64,000 bases of DNA from Cephalotrichum gorgonifer (taxonomy: Eukaryota > Ascomycota > Sordariomycetes > Microascales > Microascaceae). The notes beneath the pieces are model-generated. The model saw only the letters and a list, made by a program, of their open reading frames with translations, was not told the origin of the DNA and did not search any database. Positions 12,303-23,881 of this stretch are shown here, piece by piece (position 1 is the first letter of the stretch; every line of letters starts with the position of its first letter). The position numbers were made by a program, and so were the translations under genes. The stretch lies in the NCBI GenBank assembly GCA_900312665.1, contig ONZQ02000001.1:3724337-3788336 (forward strand), read 5' to 3'.

Positions 12303-15300
12303 TTTTCATACTCGTAATACTTGTGTGGCTTAAATCCGAAGTAAGCTTGAGTACTCGTAGTCTGCTCGAACGCAACGTCATGGAACCCTAACGGGGTTCT
12401 TTTGCCAAGCGAGGTCCCACTCACCTGGGCGACGCCACGAGGACAGGGGTTTTGCGGGGAAGCTCGAGTATCCCTCCTTATCAGCGAAAGGCGCAAGGGG
12501 TGTGCGTGTGCGCGTGCGTGTGTGTTTGGAATACTTGGATATGAAACTCGCGAGTTCTCGTCCACGTACACCTGCTCGTATACTTACTGGAGAATGAGAG
12601 TAGTCACGCGGGACGATGTCCGGCGCGAGAGCTGGAACCTATAGACGTCGTCGGCACCTCCTGGGTGTGATGGCGACTTCTCGTTCGTCCAAAAATATTC
12701 CGACAGGCGGTAATCGATATAACAATATCATGCGTGTATCGGGGGTGGGACCGGCCTCTGGGAATGCAAGTACTGAGTCTATCGGTATATCGAACTACTC
12801 CCCGAGAGGACTGAGAGCTCGAATGCATAGTTACACCAACCACCCCCCGGTCGTCCTCGCTTAAACTTCCAAATTCTCCCAGCTTCATGTCTTGAAAGAG
12901 CAGTGATTTCACACAAGTAATACCGGCGTCGCATCCAGCCAGCAACATATTACCATTCTGGGCGTTTGAGGAAATGGCGTGAGAAGGCGCGCCCTCAGGC
13001 CACCTCACTTTTTTTCACCGGTGACCGACCTCGATGAGGAGCCGGTGGGCGGGGTTTCATGGTCCGAAGGGTCGCACCACAGAGCGCGATGTTACCCCCC
13101 CGGGTCTCTTCTTTCTCCCCGGCTGTCCCTGACTAAACTCTTCTGGGCCGTCCCCGACTGTCGCAGCACGGAGAAATGGAACACCAGAAGGGTTAGAAGG
13201 CAATTGAAATCCCCGCCACCAAGGGCACACCCGAGTCGGCCCTTCTCTGGCAGCGGTTCCCAGCGACTTTTTTTCCCCCTACCCTTGCTCATGGACATCT
13301 GTCAATGGCGCACGCATTTCCCGACCACGGAGATAAAATAAAAAAAAAGCCAGATCTTGATGTAACACAGCATTGTCGTGAGTTCACAGAGAAGGAGAAG
13401 AAAGTAAAAAGAAAATAAAAACACCGATGGCGGGGCCAATAAAACACTTTTAGCCAAACAATATACTAGTACGCCGTACCTCCGCCCGAAACGAGTTTCC
13501 TCTCTTCCTCTTCGAGCGTGGCCTACATGGGACGGAGGACGCAATCCAACCCTGCTCTCACATCTTCTTCGCCGGCGCGCGATCCAAAAGAGGTCAAGGT
13601 GAGGAGGGGGTTTGACTTGCACGACCGACTCCGAGCAAGTATATGCCGGTGGTACGACCTGACGTTGTTTAGCTCGAGTTTCTGTGAAACCCCGTCTCAG
13701 AAAACCCCCCTGGGCGCCGCTATTCCCCATTTCACCGAACGGCCATCAATATTGTACGGGTAGCAGGGCCGAAGGCTAGTCAACCCTTCTAGAAGGGGCC
13801 TGCCAAGGGCCTGGGCGCGAAACCATCGATTACGCAGCGCCACATATCTCAGGGGTCCCACGTCCCATGGGTTGGTCGGTCTTTTGGGTCCTTAGTTTCT
13901 TATCGATCGGGCGAGGGACCAGTCCTGTCTGGGGAAGAGCTTGAGGTGACCTTTATGCCTTCCTTTCTTGTAAGTAAAGGTGGTAACTAAATATTTAACT
14001 ATGGCGAAAGACACTCTCCCCGGTTTTCTAATAATATTACTCCAAATGAAAGCGAGATGACATGCCTGCAAAACCCAGGGGCACACTAACCGAACCCGCG
14101 GCAGCTGTATAGTACGTGGGACCAACCCGGGTTATCGCTATGGATAGCTCTTTATCCCTCAGACTTGGAAGTATGACACTCGGGACTGTTGGTTCGTCGG
14201 TCCGATTCTCTACCCCCAGATGTACTTACATATATTGGTGCTCTCCTCCGTCAATAGTAGGGCTGTCCGAAATTATGAGCCGGCAAGGGGGGGAGCGGCC
14301 TGGGGTTTGAACCTTGGGTCGACAAGGTTAATAATCTCCTTCTAAGCGAACCTGCCCAAGCGCACGATCGACATCGACAGTGCTTCTTGGCCCCCATCCT
14401 ACCTCTTCATAGTAACTCGAAGGTCCGTGTGTCGCATATCAACATCAAAGAACAAAAGAGCCGGGCGGGAAGGATCCCCTACCTTGCTCTCAGTTGCAGG
14501 GGCGAACAGACCGCAAACCGGGCCTTTTTAAGGGGGGGGGGTTCTCTGGCGAGCGTTTCCTCGTACGGAGGAAAAGCCAGAAAAAAAAAACGCGAGGTAG
14601 TAGGTGCGTGGGAAGAAACACCACGTGGGACCCCGGAATGGAATTCCTCGCCTTGACAAAGTTTCAGCCCAGAACCAGCGCCGGGCGTCGCGGGTTTAGT
14701 TTAACGGGCTTAAAGTCAAGGCCGCGGCCACCAGTGGCCGGCCCCGGGGGCCCCCCCATCTATTACAGGTATATTTGTTACTAGTGTACTGGTATAGAAA
14801 AAGAGATGGTGTCGGATCTCGATCCGGTCTCGCATGGGCGATCAGGCGATCCACGCACGGAATGGCAAAGGAAGCGACATGGAACCCGGGCATGATGGCT
14901 CATCACGGCTAAAACCCCGGGCGGTAAGGTGGAGGTGGAGCGGGACGGAGACCCGTACCGGGTTTCTGACAGCCCTCTTCTATCTCTGACAGTCCTCGTT
15001 ATCGGCATCATTTTATTGCGGTCGACTAGATCGCCCGCCGTCCTCAGGCTCAGGGTGGAGGTCATTTTGTTGTGAGCCGTCTCGGTGACTACCGGTGCAA
15101 TTGAGGGGAGCCGGCCGGCCGGCCCCGTCTCCCATTTCTGACGAGATGGGAGTCCCCGAGTGGCCGGTACGCATCACTATTTATGAGTACCAATAAACGA
15201 GTACAACTAAGCCACGACGGCGCAGGGGGGACGGCTTCCGAGGTGGGCACTAGTACGGGTACGGCTACCAAGTATCTCCCTTCGTCCTCGCAGGAGGAGT

Positions 15301-16368
15301 CCTCGTGGCACTGAGACAAAGCTCGGGAGGAGGACATTCGCGACGCAAACCTCAAACCTGTTTCGTCTTCTGGAACCCAGCCCTTTTCTTTCCTCTTCAT
15401 TCTCGTTTCTTCTTTTTTTCCCCTTCAAATCCAGCCCTGCGCCTGAGACTCGAGAGCGAAACTCGTCTTGCGACACCGAGAATCTCTGGCACGCACCCCC
15501 TCCCCAAACGAGCCTGTCGTGTTCTTGGCCCTGTCTGGGCGTGTACGTATGGTATGTAAGTGCGTATGTCGGGCTTCGCTCCCATTCCGGAAGTCGTATC
15601 CCCACCACGGACAGGCACTCTGCTCGGCCTTGACAACCCAAACAAGTATTTATTTCCATCTCGAAGGAGAGACGTGCATATTACTCCGTGCAGTAGTTAG
15701 AAACAAGTGCCTCCCCCGACCCATGCACGCATATATACACCCCCTGCTTCTCGACGCGCATGGATGGCGATCGATTTTTTTTGGTTCGGGTCTGTTGGGA
15801 TGCTATTTGTTATTACATTGGTTCGGTTTGGGAGAGATTGATGATGTGCCGTTCGTTGAGTTGAATTGCAACCCTTTGAGGGCGAATGCATAAAACTAGT
15901 TTTATTACAGCTTTTCGGCGCCTCTCTTCACCGTACCAGTCCCCCTCAAAAAAGTACTTCGTTTCGGTTTCTGTAGTGAGTGATACTTTGCAGAGAGGTT
16001 TAAGTTTCAGGTATCAAGCAAGAGCATCACTAAAAAGGAAAAGAGAGAGTGGCTATTCTCCTTGTATCGAACAAGCTCGCTCCACTACCTCTTTTGGTAT
16101 CCGTATGAGCAAGGGGGAAAGGGGGTCCGGGCGGTCCGGGACAGGGGGTGAGGTCTAAAAAGGAAGAAAAAAGTCCCGGTCATCCCACGGATGCTAAAAC
16201 GGGAAGGCAGAGAAGGAGGAGGAAAGATTGAGAGGAAATCTATCGCGATGAGAGTGGAGATGGCCCCTGTCCTCTGCCCCCCATCTTGGCCTTGGCTCTG
16301 GCCCTGGGCCTGGCCTGCGCCGGCTTGTGCCTGCACCTTTTTCGGAACCGACGCGTGCTTACAAGTAT

Positions 16369-16398
16369 GAGTGTGAGTGTGAGTGTGAGTTTGAGTGT
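16369..16398. repeat. GAGTGT hexanucleotide tandem repeat
   Basis: Five consecutive 6-base units; the fourth reads GAGTTT instead of GAGTGT. It is a short minisatellite in the gene-free block. Confidence 0.85.
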
Positions 16399-16537
16399 GG
16401 GAGGAACGATACTGTTATGGTATTTTTCGATTTGCTGGGCCGTCGTGGGTGGTTTCCCTATGCATGTCGCCCCTTGGTCCGAGCTCTTCCTTCCTCCCCT
16501 CCACTGCACGTGAGGGAGTATCTGCACGTACTTACAA

Positions 16538-16551
16538 TACTCGTACGAGTA
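16538..16551. repeat. 14-bp perfect palindrome TACTCGTACGAGTA
   Basis: Self-complementary over all 14 bases. It is the most complete member I noticed of the dispersed GTACTCGTAC/GTACTTGTAC word family found across the intergenic regions of this window. Confidence 0.8.
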
Positions 16552-18591
16552 ACTGCATGCCACTGACCAAAGCTTCAATGAGCATCGGCAGGCCTCATTC
16601 AATGTTGATAGTTGCTGATCGGTGTCTTCAACATGGACAGCTCACCTTGTTCAACCCTCCTCCTCGCCCACATCACCTTCCTGTTTAGTACATACAAGTA
16701 CACTCACGCGTAATCCCCGCCTCGTACGACGTGCTCTTCTACAACATTGTCTTTGCTCTATGTCAGATGCAGTAGTATACAAGTAGGTAGTCCAAAATAC
16801 ACACGTCGAAATAATACCCCGCAGCCGGCTCCCGCAAAACGACACGACCCAACCTCTCTGGATGCCATCATATCGCCCTCCACTTCCTTCTCAAGAGCTA
16901 GAGCTGGGCAAACCGGTGTGGCGGACCCGGCATCTAAGCGTCCAAGCGTCTGCATCCGTCCGACCGCCGACGCACGAACAGACATATCGGTACGACGTAG
17001 GAATTCGAGGATGAGGACGACACACGACCTCCATGGCACGACGTCTGCCCGGAACAACAACACATGCCAAATGCAATGTGGCGATGGGATCATGCACCAT
17101 CCCCGTACGCCATGTACAAATATGCGTGATAGCGTCTTCAATCCCCGGTTTTCTTTCATGTGCTTCCTGCACGACCTCCACCGATTCCCCCAGACCCCGG
17201 CTCTCACGAGCCAATCCTTACCCCGCCCGTTCTATCCCGAGGAACAGAACTGACGACACATGTGAAAGGAAGATCCCAGCAGCCTGCTCTTCCGACCACC
17301 CTCACCCTCACCCCCCTTCCGACGAAGAACCCAGCCGCCATGGAGCTAAACATGGAGCTAAAGGCGCAGCATGTGTGACTTCTATTCTCGAGTAGGTGCA
17401 GCTTGGAGGGTTTCTCATGAACACACACCCCTTTCCCCCGGAAACTGGAAGAAAATTATGCGGGCGATCCCGTAGCCTTCGCTGGATGGAACGGCACGCG
17501 CGCATATCGCGGTGGTAATACCCCATGGGGGAGAGGGGAAGACGAGGGAGTCCACACCTCCTAGATGTAGAACAAAGGACAAAAGTCTGGGGTAAGTGGA
17601 CCACGCCGGGTTCCCCCTTGTCTCTCCGGCAGCATGTGCTTCATCAAAGAGTGAGGCCTCATGGAATGGTTGGTTCCATGTCACACTCGCGCGCACGCAC
17701 GCGCACACAGACACCCGGGCCCTCCCGTCGCCGAGGTCCAACGGAAGCTTTACCCCGTGGGGACCCCAGGTTCGAGAGGATCCCGCCTTTCTCTCTGGGA
17801 TCTTTTCTCTGGACCTCTGGCCGTAGCTTGGCGGGGAACGAATGCCACGCCCACTCCTTCCCTGGTCAAGAACTAGGGCTGTATATGGATGTGGAGATGC
17901 AGGGAAAACGGTACAGTCCCGGGGGCGACGTCGCCACCGTTCAGCTGCGGGGGAAGGCGACACCATTCTCGGGAGCGAGGGTAGTACTCATGGGCCAGCA
18001 CTGGGTTGGATCCCGCCGTGTGCTCCCGAGGCCTCGAGTACTGAACATGAATATGTGCATGGGGGCTTGTGTGACTGAAACCCTGGGCCCAGGTATCAGG
18101 GCGTCCCCGCTTCCCAGGAAGATGGGCAAGTCCCTTAGGTTGTTCGGGCCATGAGGCAGACTTGCTGCAGAATGACCGACGGAGGTATCGGAGTGCAGAG
18201 TACCCTCGTAGGATCCGTGACCGTAGAAGGAAGATGAACCCACGATAGTTGTCAGCTCGAGTTGAGATAAGGCGTCTTAGGGCATGGGCATGGGCTGACG
18301 GGGGCTAAAGAAAACTACATAGACTTTCATCATACTTGATCCTTGAGACAGATGTGCTACGCCGACTTTCACGACAGGTCGAGCTCTGTGAATGACCATA
18401 GATATCCGTATGAAATGAACGATGTATATGTATGCGATATTCTCTATCGATGCAAAGCCTTTATACCAACCGACTCCTTACTCCAGATTGAAACAAAAAA
18501 CGCTCGACTTATGCAATGATCCGGTCTTCTAGACATGATGCTCCTACCCATCCAAACTCATAAGCGTAATACCCTGCCCCTATCCCCTCTA

Positions 18592-21241
18592 CTACCTCCC
18601 CAACATCTCCATCTCGGTCTCGGTCTCCGTCTCCGTGCTGACCTCATCCCTCGCCTCCACGTTCGCGACGGCGCTCTGCACCGCGCTCGTGAGATCCACG
18701 TGGAACAGCGGCCTGTTCAGCCCGTGCACCACCGCCCCCTTCCTCCTCCTCGCCCGGCTCACCTCCTCCGCCACTGCCGCCCCCTCCTTCGCCGCCGCGC
18801 CCCCTTCCTTCGCCCCGTCAACCAGCACGATCCCCCCGCTCTCCTCATCCCTGGCCGCCGAGCCCGTCGGCCACTCCTTCTCGTTCGCCTCCATCTCCGC
18901 CTGCTGCGCCGCCGAGTGGTCGCCCCCCAGCTCCGCGACGCTGAATATCGACCGCCATCTGCGCTTCCCCGCCGCGCCCTCCTCGTCCGCCGCCCCCGCC
19001 CTCGTCCCAAACCCGCCCGAGGCCAGCGCGCGCCTCGTCCACCGGTTGTTGATGCACGCGAAGTGCCAGTCCACGGCGTCCGGCGCCGCGTACCTGTCCA
19101 GCTGGTTCCGCACGTCGATGAGCCTCTGCACCGACGTGATGTCCACGTGGTTCACCGAGCTGAAGTCCAGAATGACCGCCTTGAGCGTCGGCAGGTCCTC
19201 CCTCTCCACGTCACCCGTCGTCTGCGCGCGCTTCGAGCGCGAGGGGCCGGGGTCGTTCCACGGCCTCTCGCCGGGCCGGTCGTAGTTCAGCGGCGTCGTG
19301 CGCCGGGTCTCCGCGAAGACGTGTGCGAGGAAGTGCTCGAGCGTGTTGGACGCGTTGGGGTAGTTGAAGCTCTCGGTGAAGCGGTAGATGAAGACGCCCG
19401 GGTACGGGTTCTGTATGTCGATCTGCGGGTTCGACCCGTCGGCGTGGCTGATGGGCAGGAAGACGTTGCGCGCCGCCGGGTCCGTGTCGGCGAAGGTGCC
19501 GTACGTGCCCACGACCTTGCGGTGGTCGTCGGCGATGACGTGGTCGCCCAGCACGGAGTGGATCTTGACCTTTCCGAGGAAGTGGCCGCGGGCCCGGAGC
19601 ATGCGGAACAGGAGGATGGCGGCCGAGATGCAGACGGTGGCGTAGATGCCGTTCTCGATGGACGAGAACACGCTCACGAACACGCCGACGAAGAAGATGA
19701 GCACCTCGATGGGCGACACCCTCCAGAACCGGTAGACCATGTTCGGCGTCGTGACGAGGTCGGCCACGGCGTGGATGATGACCGCCGAGAGGGACGCGCT
19801 GGGGATGTAGAAGAAGACCGACGTCAGCGTGTAGGTCGCGAGTATGACGACGGCCCCCGTGAATAGGCCCGAGGCGGGCGTGCGCACCCCGGCCTTGGAC
19901 TTGATGGCCGTGCGGCTGAAGGACCCCGTGGCCGGATACGCGCCGATGAATGGGCCGAAGATGTTGGACACCCCGATCGCCACCATCTCCTGGGAAGGGT
20001 CGATGACGTAGTTGTTGATGCGCCCGAACGACTTGGAGATGGCGATGTGCTCCACCAGGAGGACGATGACGGTCGCCGGCAGGAACCTCGCCACGGACCC
20101 TACGAGCGTGGTGGTAATGACGGGCGGCCCGGTGACCTGGAAGCCCCTCGGGATGTCGCCCAGGATCTTGAAGGCCGGATTGCCCCTCCTCGACATGTTC
20201 ACGAGCCAGCTGATCATGGTGTACAGCAGGATGACGAAGACGCTCCGGAGCGTGTTTAGGAAGAAGAGGAGGCGCTGCTGCTTCGGCCACCTCTTGGCCG
20301 CCGCCGTGAAGCCGGTCCGGATGGAGTAGAGCATGGCGAGCGCCGTGAGCCCCATGGCTGCGTCCAGCGTCGACTCCCCGATGTGTTTCCACGAGTTGAT
20401 AAAGATGAGGTACGGCGGGTCCCTGCTATTGACTCTGTGGAGGCCCATCAGGGACGGGATCTGTCCGACGCCGATGGTGATGGCCGACCCGGTCATGAAG
20501 GCGGACAGCGAGGTCAGCGAGATAAGGTCGACGATCCAGCCGCAGCGCAAGAGCCCGATGGCGGTGATGATGCAGCCGGCTATGAGCGAGAGAGCGGTTG
20601 CGATGACGTGGGCCGGGATTTCTGGGTGCGTGAGCTGCACCTCGCTGACGACGTTGCCGACGAGTGTAGACATGACCGCGACCGGCTGCGACCGGTTAGC
20701 ATTCGAGGAACAGAAGCCCGAGGTAGGAAGTAGGAAATGGCTCGCCACTCACCCCGATGGTGATGTCCTTTGACGTTGCGAAGAGCCAGTATAGGATCGG
20801 CCCGGTAAAGGCAGAGTAAAGCCCATACTGGGGTTCCAGGTTTGCCAGAAGCGCGTAGGCCATGCCCTGAGGAACAACGATAGCGCCAATGGTTATACCT
20901 AAATATCGTCAGGACAAACGCCCAGATAACCGACTGGATAAGCCATTGTGGGTGGGTTACTCACCAGCAACAGCATCTCCGACAAGCCAGGTTAGGTTGT
21001 AGTGCGTTATCCAGTTGGCGAAGGGGAAGAGAGACTTCGTGTAGGCGAGCACATCTGACCTCGTGGGGACGATGTCTCTGAACCACTCTGCCGTTGTGGG
21101 GGGCTCTTCGACAAAGGTGTCGCTCGAGTCTACGGACCTGGTGCGGGAGATCTCATCCGTGGCAAGTGTGCCGTACTCGTCGAGGTCTATGCCCAGGACC
21201 TTGGCCAGGAAGTGGCCGGTCTTTGTTGCAACGCCAGCCAT
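18592..21241 (-). CDS. cys-14: SulP-family sulfate permease (CYS-14/Sul2-like)
   Basis: Plasma-membrane sulfate transporter that takes up inorganic sulfate for assimilation. There are three exons on the minus strand: 21241-20965, 20898-20753 and 20685-18592, giving 838 residues. Donors are both GTGAGT; acceptors are TTTAG and CGCAG, the second with a GCTAAC branch site. The SulP signature spans exons 2-3 (PQYGLYSAF, then SKDITIG joined to PVAVMS). Many hydrophobic spans fill residues about 70-530. A STAS domain follows (about 570-800), with AVILDFSSVNHVDITSVQ carrying the usual core. The exon 3 C-terminus is extended by a Glu/Ala-rich insert and ends in alternating Thr-Glu and Met-Glu, encoded by a short repeat. 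The N-terminal 70 residues before the first span resemble those of fungal sulfate permeases. Sulfur-source control by a CYS3/MetR factor is expected for the family, and a matching site lies upstream (22601-22610). Confidence 0.93.
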
Positions 21242-21853
21242 TGTCTAGGGACTATGACGTCGAAGAGGAGTGTGAGTCGGAAGGGAGGGGAGGCCGCGGG
21301 GAAGGAGGGTGAAAGGCGGCTGCAGCCCTGGGTTCAGTGGAGGGGGCACAGGTCGAGCGTCTACTCTGACATTATAGGAGGAACGCTTGGTGTTGTCGGA
21401 TGAAACCCGGGGTAGGGTGGTTCCAGGGATAGTCGATGAACGACGGAGCTTTGACGGGCTGTCTGTAGGGTCGATTTCGTAAGACCGGACGGAGGAGGCT
21501 GGATGGAAGGCGGGTAGAACTAAATCTCGAAACCCCCGAGCTCTTAGAAGGACGGACTATGCCGGACGAGGTCTACAGAGCTAGAGGCTAGGGGTTAGAG
21601 CCAAGGGCGAGAGGGAAGATGAAGATGAAGATAAGAGCTTAGTCGACAGGCGAACCAGTATATCACGGGGAAAGAGAAAGAAAGAGGTGAGAAGATGGTG
21701 TGGTGACGGTATGTGAAATTATGAAAGTATCCTTGCCCAGCTGGCATATGGTACCCGTACTCGTACACATACCGTGAGGTCCGACATAATGTGGAGAGCG
21801 CCTTTAGGAAGACGGGATGACGTCCGCGGGATGGGGGGGTGGGGGGAAGATCG

Positions 21854-21863
21854 ATGTCGCCAT
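21854..21863. promoter_or_regulatory. near match to CYS3/MetR site
   Basis: ATGTCGCCAT differs at one position from the published CYS3 palindrome ATGRYRYCAT. It lies about 610 bases upstream of the sulfate permease start. A one-mismatch site alone is weak evidence. Confidence 0.25.
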
Positions 21864-22600
21864 CCGCGCTATATCCACTCTGTAAATCCTCCGTGGTCGG
21901 CTCTCGGTACTCGCAAGATCGTCTTTCTATGCCGAGTTTCCGACTCTCGTCCTTCTTTCTTCTCTTGGCATCTTCTCTGGTCCGTCTGCCTGGTGCTTTT
22001 GGGAAACTTCTGGCTCCCGGCCCTTGGGCTTCCCTTCTCAGGTAGACATATCCACGGCGGTCAAGATGACCTCCTTCCACTTTAAAACGGGCGTTGCACC
22101 CTCCCCCGTGATGCCACCATGGTGCCAGGAGCCCATCCACCACACCCTAAATGGAGATCATCCAGGTACAGCCCACCGCGCTAATTCGTCAGTCTCTCGC
22201 GTGTGGCGTGGGTAGCTGGAACAGGCGCGGTGGTGCAATGCGATCTGTCGGTGATGCAATCGCTCCTAACAGAAAAAAAACATCTCAGCCCCACCGTTCT
22301 CTCCACTTGGATCCCACATCTTGGAGCAAAATGTGTTCAGTAATCCTGTAATAGGGCAAGGATGATGCCCGCTAGCTTAGGGCCGTACCCGCCGACTCGG
22401 GGCTCCTGTTAACGCTATGTGGACCTCGTCGGCTTTTCTTTTATCTCTTGCGCTAGGAACGAAGGGGGAAAAAAACCGGGTCAACCACTGGGTAGTAATC
22501 GTAAATTCATCAGCTCTGGCTGCTTCGAACCTTGGGGGATGGTGTTACACAGCATAGAGCGTCACGGGTGGCGCACAGAGAGGAATCTTGGTTGCATCAG

Positions 22601-22610
22601 ATGGTACCAT
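22601..22610. promoter_or_regulatory. candidate CYS3/MetR sulfur-regulator binding site
   Basis: ATGGTACCAT fits ATGRYRYCAT, the palindromic site bound by the Neurospora bZIP sulfur regulator CYS3, at all ten positions. It lies about 1.36 kb upstream of the CYS-14-like permease, a known class of CYS3 target. A match is expected by chance about once in 65 kb, so one in this 2.6 kb region is suggestive but not proof. Confidence 0.5.
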
Positions 22611-23881
22611 TGCAGGACTTGGTTTGCGGAGAGCGTGGAAGGCGGAAGGCGGGAGGGAAAAGGGCGACGTGCATGACCAACGGCCAGAGACCCACTAATA
22701 CGGGCTTTCATGATCCAAGTACTTTTCGGCTATTAGTCAACCTGCAAGTACTAGTATTACAAAGTAGCAGAAACAGGCTTCCATCAGTATCGCCAGAAGA
22801 CTCGAGCAGGCTTCAGGTAATGATATGTGCCCGAGGGTATTTAACACTTCCCCACTGTCGCTCCCGGCTCCCCGGGCCTCTCCGATCATTGTGGGGGGCG
22901 ACTGCGATCAAGACAGCCAGCTCGTCTCCAGAAGCCCTGGGATGCTGACTCGTCATACGCCCGCCACACCACTACTTCACGTGTACTCCATACCTGCTTA
23001 CCAAGACCAAATATAATGTTGCTGAACAATCATGTGGAGCAAGCCCGCATTAGTGGGTTCGGGGTGTCAGCATCACGGACTCTTTCTTACCTTCCGGACT
23101 ACATAGGCTAACACCTCGCCCCTTGCATTCCTTGATGCTAATGGGCGACCTCAGATTTCGGGGCACCTGTCGGCCACTGCACCTGAGTGAATGTGTCTCC
23201 ACTCTTCCCCTGACGACCGGCCTTACGTTCTTACGTGCGGGAGTATACACCTGTCGACAACTGTAACACCTAGCTCCTCCCTCCACCTTGCTCTCTCAAT
23301 ACAACACAATTTGAATGCAACCACGACGACCCAGCAATACGAGTGACTGCACGCACTCACACCCGCACTCGTAAACAAGCCTTTGGCCATCGTAGCTTTG
23401 ATCAAACCCACTCTGCTGGAGAGAAACCTCTCCTGAATACGCGTTTTGAAATAAGACTTTGCGGGCTATTATAATAGATTCGGCTATCCTCCAGCCGAAA
23501 CACGAAACAAACGCGAACGGGAACGCGACTTTTGCCTGTGGTTGTGTGTGGTGGTGGAGCCTCTCCCTCAATATCTCCAGCCCCTCTTTTTTCTCTATCC
23601 TCCGCCAAATTCGTCCCTTGTTTGGCGACGAACAAAACAAATCCCCAGCGCACTCCTCCTCCCTTCCAGGTGTCGCGAATCGGTGCTATCGAACACCGCG
23701 AGCCATTCATCCTTTCTCCACCCCCCTTCGCGAACCCGCCGACTCTCGTTTTACGAATCTGGAGCCCATCCACAGCGGAAGGGGGATCCCTACGTTTACT
23801 CGTGAATCGTCGTAGCCTCCATTTCCCCCCCGGCAGTACCCACCTACGGAGCAACCCCTAATACCCTTTCGGCCGACCACG

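Larger units (their letters stand above)
6511..18591. other. 12 kb stretch without a recognisable gene
   Basis: From the receptor-like start codon to the permease stop codon. I read the open frames on both strands. None has a domain motif, a sustained fungal codon pattern or a chain of splice-compatible exons; the longest is about 257 codons and is compositionally odd. The block should contain the receptor promoter on the left and the permease 3' UTR on the right. It holds simple repeats (7735-7754, 12288-12302, 16369-16398), a hairpin (10738-10784) and many GTACTCGTAC-like words, for example near 9930, 11720, 12350, 15195 and 16540. It shows no transposase or reverse-transcriptase remnant and is not conspicuously AT-rich, so RIP-degraded transposons are not an obvious explanation. 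Confidence 0.5.
21242..23881. other. divergent intergenic region, permease/bub2 promoters
   Basis: 2.6 kb between two start codons pointing away from each other, so it should hold both promoters. It contains one perfect and one near match to the CYS3 palindrome (22601-22610, 21854-21863). No credible gene is seen; the short open frames lack any recognisable motif. Confidence 0.6.

Noticed and set aside
14696..14760. Series of GGCC palindromes
   Set aside because: Short GC-rich palindromes are common in this base composition and show no regular spacing.
18535..19866. 443-codon open frame on the plus strand
   Set aside because: Exactly antisense to the SulP permease. It is Arg/His/Pro-rich, with no domain, and arises from the GC-rich third positions of the real gene.
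23439..23444. ACGCGT (MluI cell-cycle box) upstream of bub2
   Set aside because: A six-base word is expected by chance about once per 4 kb, so a single copy is no evidence of cell-cycle control.
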